Shown here in pieces: positions 57,306 through 64,000 of a stretch of 64,000 nucleotides of DNA. The translations under genes were made by a program, and so were the position numbers. A model generated the notes under the pieces. That model saw only the letters and a program-made list of their open reading frames with translations. It did not search any database and had not been told where the DNA came from. Source of the DNA: Haematobacter genomosp. 1. GTDB taxonomy: Bacteria > Pseudomonadota > Alphaproteobacteria > Rhodobacterales > Rhodobacteraceae. Each line of letters begins with the position of its first letter. Positions within the stretch are counted from its first letter, which is position 1. The stretch lies in contig NZ_NIPW01000008.1 of the NCBI RefSeq assembly GCF_002196855.1, positions 124,001 through 188,000 on the forward strand, read 5' to 3'.

Positions 57306-58190
57306 ATGACCAAGTATTGCCTGACCGTTGCCTGTCCGACCCGCCGCGGCATCGTCGCTGCCATCGCCACCTATCTGTCGGACAATGGTTGCAACATCAC
57401 CGACAGTTCGCAGTTCGATGACGCACAGACGGAGCGGTTCTTCATGCGGGTGAGCTTCACCTCGCAGGAGGGCGCGAGCCTTGCTGCGCTGGAGGAGGGG
57501 TTTGCGCACACCGCACAGGCCTTTGCCATGACCGCGAAGTTCCACGACGAGGCCGAGCGCATGAAGGTGGTGATCATGGTGTCGCGCTTCGGGCATTGCC
57601 TGAACGACCTGCTCTACCGATGGCGGATCGGGGCGCTGCCGATCGACATCGTGGCGGTGATCTCCAATCACATGGATTATCAGAAGGTGGTGGTGAACCA
57701 CGATATCCCCTTCTACTGCATCAAGGTCACCAGGGAGAACAAGCCCGAGGCCGAGGCGCAGCAGATGCGTATCGTGCGTGAAACGGGGGCGGAACTGATC
57801 GTGCTGGCCCGCTACATGCAGGTGCTGTCGGACGAGATGTGCAAGGTGATGTCGGGGCGGATCATCAACATCCACCACTCGTTCCTGCCGTCGTTCAAAG
57901 GCGCGAACCCCTACAAGCAGGCCTATGAGCGCGGGGTGAAGCTGATCGGCGCCACCTCCCACTACGTCACCGCCGATCTCGACGAGGGTCCGATCATCGA
58001 GCAGGACACCATTCGCGTGACTCATGCGCAGTCGCCTGAGGATTATGTCAGTCTGGGCCGGGATGTGGAGGCGCAGGTGCTGGCCCGAGCGATCCACGCC
58101 CATATTCATCGCCGTGTTTTCCTGAGCGGAAACAAGACGGTGGTCTTCGCCGCATCCCCCGGAAGCTATGCTTCGGAGCGGATGGGCTGA
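57306..58190 (+). CDS. purU: Formyltetrahydrofolate deformylase
   Basis: 294 residues. An N-terminal ACT domain (YCLTVACPTRRGIVAAIATYL) is followed by the formyltransferase-fold hydrolase with MVSRFGHCLNDLLYRW, NIHHSFLPSFKGANPY and HYVTADLDEGPII (the catalytic Asn/His/Asp set). It hydrolyses 10-formyl-THF to THF and formate, balancing the one-carbon pool. GGAAGA lies close upstream of the ATG. It is monocistronic. Confidence 0.95.
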   Translation: MTKYCLTVACPTRRGIVAAIATYLSDNGCNITDSSQFDDAQTERFFMRVSFTSQEGASLAALEEGFAHTAQAFAMTAKFHDEAERMKVVIMVSRFGHCLNDLLYRWRIGALPIDIVAVISNHMDYQKVVVNHDIPFYCIKVTRENKPEAEAQQMRIVRETGAELIVLARYMQVLSDEMCKVMSGRIINIHHSFLPSFKGANPYKQAYERGVKLIGATSHYVTADLDEGPIIEQDTIRVTHAQSPEDYVSLGRDVEAQVLARAIHAHIHRRVFLSGNKTVVFAASPGSYASERMG

Positions 58191-58699
58191 TCGGCAGCAC
58201 GCAGATCCGAGGCTGACGATCCGCAGTGCTGCCGGCCACCCGGCTTCTCCGTATCTTGGCGCTTGGCAGGCTGTGAGGAAGGCTTTTAGCATTGGAGCGG
58301 AAATCGGTCGCCATGCGAGGAAACCGGGCCGAAAATCTACATTTCGGGGCTTTCGTCACCCGATTATCCGATTTCCAAGCAAGGGCACGATACCTCTGAA
58401 CCTTTCAGCAGCCTGTTAGTAACGCGGCCGGATTTGCCTGCGCGCCCGTGTGCCTGCGCCCGTGTGCAAGAGAGCGAGCGGCGACCCGAAGGACGCAGGG
58501 GCCACTAGCACAACCCGGATGTTGGGCCACCGCGCCGAGGGGTGGGTGCAAACCTGCACCGCGACATCCGCCGCAACGCCCGAAATCTGTTCGCTGATTG
58601 GTTCGGGGTCGTCCCGGAGGGGTCGGCGCGGTGATGCCTCCGCTCGCCGCAGATGATCGGCGGTCCGGCGTTCGCGTCATCAGGCCCGGGCCCTGCATT
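58191..58699. other. 509-bp intergenic region with a MITE-like relic
   Basis: The region lies between convergent purU and the TetR gene. The first part holds the MITE-like copy 2 at 58264-58418. The rest is GC-rich, contains the tandem-like GCGCGCCCGTGTGCCTGCGC stretch at about 58440, and has no recognisable gene. Confidence 0.45.
58264..58418. mobile_element. MITE-like element, diverged copy 2
   Basis: The reverse complement of this segment aligns along its length with the 43666-43815 element. Shared blocks include the end CAGGCTGCTGAAA, the internal GGAAATCGG and GATTTCCGCTCCAA, and the far end with AAAAGCCTT and CAGCCTG. The terminal repeats are no longer perfect (AGGCTGTGAGGAAGG versus CAGGCTGCTGAAAGG). 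It is an older, decayed copy inserted in the opposite orientation. Confidence 0.6.
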
Positions 58700-59251
58700 T
58701 CAGGGGCGCGCGAGCCCGGACAGGAAAACCTCCAGAAGCAGTTGGGACCGGGCGGGATCGGCCCCTGGTCCGTAGGACAATCCGATGAGGACACGCATGA
58801 GGTCTTCGGGCGTCACATCCGGGCGCATGGTGTCCGCCGCCACGGCGCGGGCGTGCAGAGCGGCGAGCGCCGACCGCATACGCGCTGATTGGTCTGAATA
58901 GAAAGGGGCGGCAGGGTCGATTACCGGCGCCAACGCGGCGATCATCCCCTTCTTGGTCGCCATCATGTCGAGCGCGGCTGTCATCCAGCGGCCCAGCCCT
59001 TCATCCGCCCGCATCGTCTCTGCCAACCGCACAAGCTCTTCCACCTCCCGCTCATAGACCGCCTGATAGAGAGATTCACGTGTGGGGAAGTGGCGATAGA
59101 GCGTGCCTATACCCAATCCGGCCCTGCGGGCGACGGCTTCGAGGCTCGCACCTTCGGCGCGGAAGACCTCGCGCGCGGCGCTGAGCAGACGCTCACGGTT
59201 GCGTATCTGATCCGCGCGGGGTTTTCTTGCCTTCGGCTCACTCTCGCCCAT
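58700..59251 (-). CDS. TetR/AcrR-family transcriptional regulator
   Basis: 183 residues. The N-terminal DNA-binding domain reads NRERLLSAAREVFRAEGASL, then VARRAGLGIGTLYRHFPTRESLYQAVY. The C-terminal ligand-binding helices match those of small TetR repressors (PDVTPEDLMRVLIGLSYG). It diverges from the molybdenum hydroxylase operon, whose promoter carries a 17-bp palindrome, and probably represses it. Confidence 0.92.
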   Translation of the reverse strand: MGESEPKARKPRADQIRNRERLLSAAREVFRAEGASLEAVARRAGLGIGTLYRHFPTRESLYQAVYEREVEELVRLAETMRADEGLGRWMTAALDMMATKKGMIAALAPVIDPAAPFYSDQSARMRSALAALHARAVAADTMRPDVTPEDLMRVLIGLSYGPGADPARSQLLLEVFLSGLARP

Positions 59252-59275
59252 CTGTTACCCGTTGCCTCTTGCCCA

Positions 59276-59304
59276 TTGCAAAACGGAGGCACCCTCCGTA
59301 TAAA
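59276..59304 (+). promoter_or_regulatory. Promoter with embedded TetR-type operator for the Mo-hydroxylase operon
   Basis: TTGCAA (59276-59281) and TATAAA (59299-59304) are separated by exactly 17 bp. The spacer contains the perfect inverted repeat ACGGAGG-CAC-CCTCCGT (59283-59299). A repressor bound there would cover the space between the two promoter boxes. It lies 32 bp from the TetR start and about 57 bp before the first structural gene. Confidence 0.75.
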
Positions 59305-59361
59305 CAGATCATGGCATCGCGCCACCCCACTTCCCGACAGCTTACCGCCAGAGAGGGAAAG

Positions 59362-59859
59362 ATGACACAGAGCCTTCATCTCACCATAAACGGAATGGCG
59401 CAGACTATCGCGCTCGACGATCCGCGCGTCACGCTGCTTGATCTCCTGCGGGAGCGGCTTGGTCTGACCGGCACCAAGAAGGGCTGCGATCGCGGCCAAT
59501 GCGGGGCCTGCACGGTTCTCATTGACGGGCGACGGATGAACAGTTGCCTGAAACTCGCGCTGAGCTGCGAGGGCGCGGAAATCACCACGATAGAAGGGTT
59601 GGCCACCGCAGACGGGCTGCACCCGGTTCAGGCGGCCTTCATCGAGGCTGACGGGTTCCAATGCGGCTACTGCACCCCCGGCCAGATCATGTCCGCCGTC
59701 GCTCTCATCGCCGAAGCGGAGGCCGGGATGGATCCCGAGCGCGTGCGGGAAGGGATGAGCGGCAACATCTGTCGCTGCGCCGCCTATGCCGGGATCACCG
59801 AAGCGGTGCTGGACGCCACGCGGCAGCTTTCCGCGACCGCTGAAAGGAAATCCGCATGA
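59362..59859 (+). CDS. Molybdenum hydroxylase [2Fe-2S] subunit (PaoA/XdhC-like)
   Basis: 165 residues. Two [2Fe-2S] clusters: plant-type ferredoxin motif GCDRGQCGACTVLIDG with MNSC, and the C-terminal FQCGYCTPGQIM with GNICRCAAY. It starts MTQSLHLTING with no twin-arginine signal, so the enzyme should be cytoplasmic, unlike periplasmic E. coli PaoA. GAGAGGGAAAG precedes the ATG. It overlaps the next gene by ATGA. Confidence 0.92.
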   Translation: MTQSLHLTINGMAQTIALDDPRVTLLDLLRERLGLTGTKKGCDRGQCGACTVLIDGRRMNSCLKLALSCEGAEITTIEGLATADGLHPVQAAFIEADGFQCGYCTPGQIMSAVALIAEAEAGMDPERVREGMSGNICRCAAYAGITEAVLDATRQLSATAERKSA

Positions 59860-60887
59860 GACCCTTCGACTATAGTCGCGCCGCGACGCTGGAGGAGGCG
59901 ATGGCCGCGGGGCCCGGCGCCGCACTTCTCGCCGGGGGCACCAATCTTCTCGACCTGATGAAGCTCGACGTGGCGCGGCCTTCCGCGCTCATTGACATCG
60001 GTGGACTTCCTGGCCTGGACCGAGTGGAGGAGGCGGAGGGAGGCTTGCGGATCGGCGCGCTGGTGCCGAATGCCGATCTGGCCCGGAATGCCGCGGTGCT
60101 GGCGCGCTATCCCGCCGTGGCGGAGGCGGTTCTGTCGGGTGCGTCCGGCCAGCTCCGCAATGCCGCGACGACCGGCGGCAACGTGATGCAGGAGACGCGG
60201 TGCAGCTATTTTCAGGACGTGTTATCCCCCTGCAACCGGCGGGAGCCGGGGACGGGTTGCGGCGCCCTTGGTGGCGTGACGCGGAACCATGCCATTCTCG
60301 GCTGGACCGAGGGCTGTATCGCTACCCACCCCTCCGATCTCTGTGTGGCGCTTGCCGCCTATGATGCGGTGGTCGAGATCGCCGGACCGACAGGCAGGCG
60401 CGAGGTGCCGATGGAGACCTTTCACCCGCTCCCCGATGCGGAGGGGGCCGGCCCGCCACCACTGGCGCGGGGAGAGGTCATCACGCATATCCGTCTGCCT
60501 GACTCCGGCGCGCTAGCCCGTCACGCCCGGTATGTAAAACTCCGGGAGCGCACATCCTTTGCCTTCGCCATCGTATCGGCCGCTGCCGCTCTGGATGTGC
60601 GGGACGGCCGGATCATGGCAGCTCGGCTGGCGCTTGGCGGGGTTGCGGCCCGGCCATGGCGCTGCCGGGAGGCGGAGGAGGCGCTGAAAGGTGCTGCTCC
60701 GGGAGAAGATGCCTTTGCCGCCGCGGTTGCCCTTTCTTTGGCAAATGCAGCACCCTCGGGCGATAATGCGGCCAAGATCCCGCTGGCAGGGCGGATCGCA
60801 GTCCTCGCGCTCAACCGTGCCGCCCTGGGAACGCCCGACCGGCTTCCCGCCCTTCCGGCCTCCGTTTTTGAAGGAGATGTCTCATGA
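59856..60887 (+). CDS. Molybdenum hydroxylase FAD subunit with extra Fe-S cysteines (PaoB-like)
   Basis: 343 residues of the CO-dehydrogenase flavoprotein fold: LLAGGTNLLDLMKL for FAD binding and GQLRNAATTGGNVMQ. A cysteine-containing insert, C116SYFQ, C126NRREPGTG and C135, matches the additional [4Fe-4S] site of PaoB/YagS rather than simple XdhB. That assigns the operon to the PaoABC-type aldehyde oxidoreductase branch. It overlaps the large-subunit gene by ATGA. Confidence 0.9.
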   Translation: MRPFDYSRAATLEEAMAAGPGAALLAGGTNLLDLMKLDVARPSALIDIGGLPGLDRVEEAEGGLRIGALVPNADLARNAAVLARYPAVAEAVLSGASGQLRNAATTGGNVMQETRCSYFQDVLSPCNRREPGTGCGALGGVTRNHAILGWTEGCIATHPSDLCVALAAYDAVVEIAGPTGRREVPMETFHPLPDAEGAGPPPLARGEVITHIRLPDSGALARHARYVKLRERTSFAFAIVSAAAALDVRDGRIMAARLALGGVAARPWRCREAEEALKGAAPGEDAFAAAVALSLANAAPSGDNAAKIPLAGRIAVLALNRAALGTPDRLPALPASVFEGDVS

Positions 60888-63127
60888 CCGACGTGCTTCC
60901 CATGCAGGGCCATGTGCGGCTCGGTTCCAACGCGGGTCAGTCGATGACGCGCCGGGACGGTATGCTGAAAGTCACGGGCCGCGCGCCCTATGCCGCTGAC
61001 CGGCAGCCCGAGGGGCTGCTTCACGCGGTGGTCGCCATTGCGGGTATTGCGCGGGGTCGCGTCACACGGCTGGATACCGAAGCGGCCGAAGCGCATCCGC
61101 GCGTGGTCAAGGTTTATACCCCCCGGAACCGTCCGCCGCTGGCCAAGGGCCCTGACGAGAAAATTCACGGTTTCGCCTGGCGTATGGAAGCCCTGCAGGA
61201 CGACAGCGTGCGCTACGCCGGGCAGCCCATCGCGCTGGTGGTCGCAGAGACGCTCGAAGCCGCGATGGAAGGTGCGCGGCTTCTGAACCCCTCCTATGAA
61301 GCCCAGCCGCCCCGTATGGGTCTGGATGGCGGCGTTCCCTATACGCCGAAAACCGTCGGCATCGGCGGCGAGCCAAGCCGCGAAGCAGGCGATATGGAGG
61401 CCGAACGGGCGCAGGCGCCGCGGCGTTTCGAAACCACGGTGGAAACTCCGGCGCAGTATCACAACGCCATGGAACCGCATGCGATCACCGCCGAGTGGAA
61501 AGGCGACCGGTTGGAGATCGACACGCCGAACCAGGCGATCGGATTGGCAAAGATCAGCTTCGCGACCTATCTCGGGATCGATCCCGGCAATATCCTGATC
61601 CGCAGCCCGTTTCTGGGCGGCGGCTTCGGCTCCAAGGCGATCCTTTTCGGCGCGCAGCTTCTGACGGTTCTGGCGGCGAATGATCTGGATCGCCCGGTGA
61701 AGCTCGCGCTGCGCAGGGATCAGATGTATGGTCCCGTCGGGCACCGGCCTGCCACCCGGCAGACGGTGCGGCTCGATCTGGATGACGCAGGGGATATCCG
61801 GGCGCTGGAGCACCACACCGTTTCGGTTGGCTCGGCGTTTGACGACTTTCTGGAGAGCGCGTCCAACGCCTCTCACAGCGTCTATGCCACGCGGGCGCTG
61901 CGGACGACCCATGGTGGGGTTAGGGCGGATACCGGCACTCCGGGGCCGATGCGCGCGCCGGGGGAGGCCTCTGGTTCGGCAGCGCTGGAGGTGGCGGTGG
62001 ATACGGCAGCGTTTGCGATGGGCATGGATCCGCTGGCCTTCCGCCTGAAGAATTATGCAGAGACAGACCCGGCTTCCGGCCTGCCTTTCTCCTCCAAGGC
62101 ACTCCGGGAATGCTATGCCCGCGCGGCCGAGGCTTTCGGGTGGGAAGGGCGTCCCTTGCACCCCCGGCAGATGCGTGAGGGGCGGTTGCTGAAGGGCTGG
62201 GGCATGGGCACCGCGCAGTTTCCCTGTCCGATGTTTCAGGCCGCGGCGCACGCGACACTGCACGCCGACGGGAGCGCCGTCGTTGAGACCTCTGCCGCGG
62301 ATATGGGGCAGGGCGCATGGACGGCTCTGGCGCAGATTGCCGCGGACGGGCTGGGAATAGATATCGCCCGGCTGGAGTTCCGCTCCGGTCAGTCCGATCT
62401 GCCGGATGCGGGCGTGGCCGGGGGATCGGGGCATACCGCGACGGCAGGCACCGCGCTGTTCAACGCCGGAGCCGATGTCGTGCGCCAGCTCGCCGATCTG
62501 GCCGTGCAGGATCCGGCATCGCCGCTCTTCGGTGCGAGCAATGCCGGGGTGACCGCGCGCGACGGGCGGCTGTGGCGGAACGACGATGATGGCCGCAGCG
62601 AGGCCTATGAGGACATCCTCGCCCGGGCGGGGCTGGATCTGCTGCGCGGCAGCGGATCGGGCAAGCGGGATGCCTCGGTCGGTGAGGCGCGTGCGATGTT
62701 TTCCCACGGCGGGGTATTCGCAGAGGTGCTGGTCGATCCCGATCTGGGGCAGGTGCGTGTCAGCCGGCTGATCGGAGCATTTGCGGCAGGCCGCATCATC
62801 AATCCGCGCCTCGCCCGCAGCCAGCTTCTGGGCGGCATGATCTGGGGTATCGGGTTTGCCTTGCAGGAGGAAGCGATCCACGATCCCCGCACGGGGCGGT
62901 TCACGAATGCCGACCTTGCCGGATATCATGTGCCGGTGAATGCCGATGCGCCGTTCGTGGAAGCGATGACCGTGCATGAGGACGACCCCTTCGTGAATGC
63001 ACTCGGCATCAAGGGGGTGGGGGAAATCGGCGTGACAGGCACCGTGGGCGCAATTGCCAATGCGGTATGGCACGCGACCGGCGTTCGGCCTGCCAGCTTC
63101 CCGATCCACCCGGAGAGCCTGATCTGA
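60884..63127 (+). CDS. Molybdenum hydroxylase large subunit (PaoC/xanthine dehydrogenase family)
   Basis: 747 residues. It binds the Mo-pterin cofactor: SPFLGGGFGSKAILFGAQ, MRAPGEASGSAALEVAVD, and the catalytic glutamate E714 in IKGVGEIGVTG. It hydroxylates aldehydes or N-heterocycles, passing electrons through the other two subunits. Subunit order and the Fe-S insert in the FAD subunit favour an aldehyde oxidoreductase. Maturation factors are not encoded in the window. Confidence 0.92.
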   Translation: MTDVLPMQGHVRLGSNAGQSMTRRDGMLKVTGRAPYAADRQPEGLLHAVVAIAGIARGRVTRLDTEAAEAHPRVVKVYTPRNRPPLAKGPDEKIHGFAWRMEALQDDSVRYAGQPIALVVAETLEAAMEGARLLNPSYEAQPPRMGLDGGVPYTPKTVGIGGEPSREAGDMEAERAQAPRRFETTVETPAQYHNAMEPHAITAEWKGDRLEIDTPNQAIGLAKISFATYLGIDPGNILIRSPFLGGGFGSKAILFGAQLLTVLAANDLDRPVKLALRRDQMYGPVGHRPATRQTVRLDLDDAGDIRALEHHTVSVGSAFDDFLESASNASHSVYATRALRTTHGGVRADTGTPGPMRAPGEASGSAALEVAVDTAAFAMGMDPLAFRLKNYAETDPASGLPFSSKALRECYARAAEAFGWEGRPLHPRQMREGRLLKGWGMGTAQFPCPMFQAAAHATLHADGSAVVETSAADMGQGAWTALAQIAADGLGIDIARLEFRSGQSDLPDAGVAGGSGHTATAGTALFNAGADVVRQLADLAVQDPASPLFGASNAGVTARDGRLWRNDDDGRSEAYEDILARAGLDLLRGSGSGKRDASVGEARAMFSHGGVFAEVLVDPDLGQVRVSRLIGAFAAGRIINPRLARSQLLGGMIWGIGFALQEEAIHDPRTGRFTNADLAGYHVPVNADAPFVEAMTVHEDDPFVNALGIKGVGEIGVTGTVGAIANAVWHATGVRPASFPIHPESLI

Positions 63128-63289
63128 CGCGATCGTGAGCTTGCGTTATGAGTTATGCATCTGCAGCAAGTCAGGCTTGCTCAGGCGGTCACTTGCAATC
63201 CGCAAGCGGATCGACGAAATAAGTCCCACAGCGCTTCGGCGCTAAGGGTTTCCCAAGGCTCACTCCTCCTCCCCGAGCCTCGGAAAATG

Positions 63290-63323
63290 GCGGCGACCCC
63301 CTCCTCCTCCCTGGGGTCGCCGC
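63290..63323. terminator. Bidirectional hairpin terminator
   Basis: GCGGCGACCCC (63290-63300) pairs exactly with GGGGTCGCCGC (63313-63323) around a 12-base pyrimidine-rich loop. It lies between the convergent large-subunit and peptidase genes, 163 bp and 98 bp from their stops. The remaining 293-bp gap holds no gene. Confidence 0.7.
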
Positions 63324-63420
63324 TTCCCTCCCTCTCCCCGATACATCTTGTGCCAGAGCCGCGCCGTCCCACATCCGGCGTGTCAGCGGACATCCGGCAC
63401 GCCGTCGGCCATCTGGCGCG

Positions 63421-64000
63421 TCAGCGAAGGTCTGCGCCGCGGCCCTGATCTGCGAGCCATTGGCCAAGCGAGGGCAGCCAGGCGCCGTCTCGTCCCACAA
63501 GCGGTTCGGCGGCGGTCAGCGCATTCAGCACAGCCTCCTCCGTCGCCTCGGCGGCAGCACGGAAGGCGAGATCGATCTGCTCCTCCGCCAGGACGCGGGG
63601 CGAGAAGAAGGCAGGGCCATCATGTGGCACGGGGTCCGCCGTGGTGAAGGCCAGCGCAATATCGCCGCTGCCATTGCCCCAGAAGCTGCCCAGCCGTGCG
63701 AGCCCCGCTCCCGCCCGGCGGGCGATCCGGGTGAGCTGACGGCTTTCCAGCGGCAGATCGGTTGCCAGCAGGATGATGACAGAGCCCCGCTCCGGCGTGG
63801 CAGGTATCATCCCCTCGGGCCGCGGGCGCCGCCCGTCCGGCAGGACAAGATCGCCGGCATTGCCGAAATTGGCCTGCACCAGCGCGCCCAGAGTGAAGCG
63901 CTCTCCCCCGACCTCCATCACGCGAGATGAAGTTCCTGTTCCGCCCTTGAAGCCGAAGGCGGTCATGCCGGTGCCGCAGCCGACGGATCCCTGTTCCACC
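63421..64000 (-). CDS. P1-family peptidase (DmpA-like L-aminopeptidase), C-terminal part
   Basis: Partial: the frame runs off the right edge, so the N-terminal part is missing; about 193 residues are present. The self-cleavage/nucleophile region is GSVGCGTGMTAFGFKGG followed by GTSSR, where the peptide bond before Ser is cut in DmpA-type Ntn hydrolases. Later blocks (VQANFGNAGDL, IPATPERGSVIILLATDLPL, ARRAGAGLARLGSFWGNGSG) are typical. It would release N-terminal residues from small peptides. Confidence 0.88.
   Translation of the reverse strand, partial: VEQGSVGCGTGMTAFGFKGGTGTSSRVMEVGGERFTLGALVQANFGNAGDLVLPDGRRPRPEGMIPATPERGSVIILLATDLPLESRQLTRIARRAGAGLARLGSFWGNGSGDIALAFTTADPVPHDGPAFFSPRVLAEEQIDLAFRAAAEATEEAVLNALTAAEPLVGRDGAWLPSLGQWLADQGRGADLR

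Noticed and set aside
60521-63109. 862-codon frame antisense to the Mo-hydroxylase large subunit
   Set aside because: Shadow of a strongly conserved gene on the other strand; composition rich in Arg, His and Pro without motifs.

Overview
This window comes from a GC-rich alphaproteobacterium, most likely of the order Rhodobacterales. The evidence is the complete aerobic (CobG/CobN-type) cobalamin cluster, dense operons with 1-4 bp overlaps between stop and start codons, and a secreted protein ending in a VPLPA-CTERM tail, a sorting signal common in that order. No rRNA, tRNA or CRISPR array is visible.

Layout. (1) 1-14.2 kb: corrinoid ring synthesis. A minus-strand operon runs DUF1636-cobW-cobN-cobG-cobH-cobI-cobJ-(cobK on the plus strand)-cobL-cobE-cobM-cobB-cobA behind a cobalamin riboswitch at about 13.3-13.46 kb. 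cobF (partial) and cobO are on the plus strand. Together they cover the steps from uroporphyrinogen III to hydrogenobyrinic acid a,c-diamide, cobalt insertion (CobN; CobS and CobT are not here) and adenosylation. (2) 14.2-18 kb: a frameshifted selenoprotein-B-family gene and a large fusion of a class III aminotransferase with a domain resembling cyanobacterial acyl-ACP reductase. This fusion is the most unusual protein here. (3) 18.7-22.6 kb: two exported proteins, a VPLPA-CTERM protein and a 984-residue metzincin protease with calcium-type repeats. (4) 22.6-27.4 kb: SulP transporter, Orn/Lys/Arg decarboxylase, PRC-barrel protein. (5) 27.5-35.4 kb: a catabolic island of aldehyde dehydrogenase, split ThDP decarboxylase and LysR facing an acyl-CoA dehydrogenase, type III CoA-transferase, mesaconyl-CoA hydratase-like protein and citramalyl-CoA lyase-like protein. 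Read together they suggest conversion of a branched C6 2-oxo acid through methylsuccinate to acetyl-CoA and pyruvate (inference).

(6) 36-42 kb: a NarL-type two-component pair and an Fbp-type iron ABC transporter whose binding-protein gene is broken by two TAG stops and a frameshift, while the permease and ATPase are intact. (7) 42.1-43.2 kb: an exported Ntn amide hydrolase, followed by 1.1 kb of non-coding DNA holding a 150-bp MITE-like element with 19-bp inverted ends. A diverged second copy lies at 58.3 kb. (8) 44.3-53.6 kb: one LacI-headed minus-strand operon with a PotABCD-type ABC importer, nucleoside hydrolase, adenine deaminase, M20 amidohydrolase and phosphoribosyltransferase, apparently for purine nucleoside uptake and salvage. 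(9) 54-58.2 kb: BCCT transporter, GH25 lipoprotein, purU. (10) 58.7-63.1 kb: a TetR regulator facing a three-subunit PaoABC-like molybdenum hydroxylase, with a 17-bp operator-like palindrome inside the promoter spacer. (11) The window ends inside a P1-family peptidase gene.
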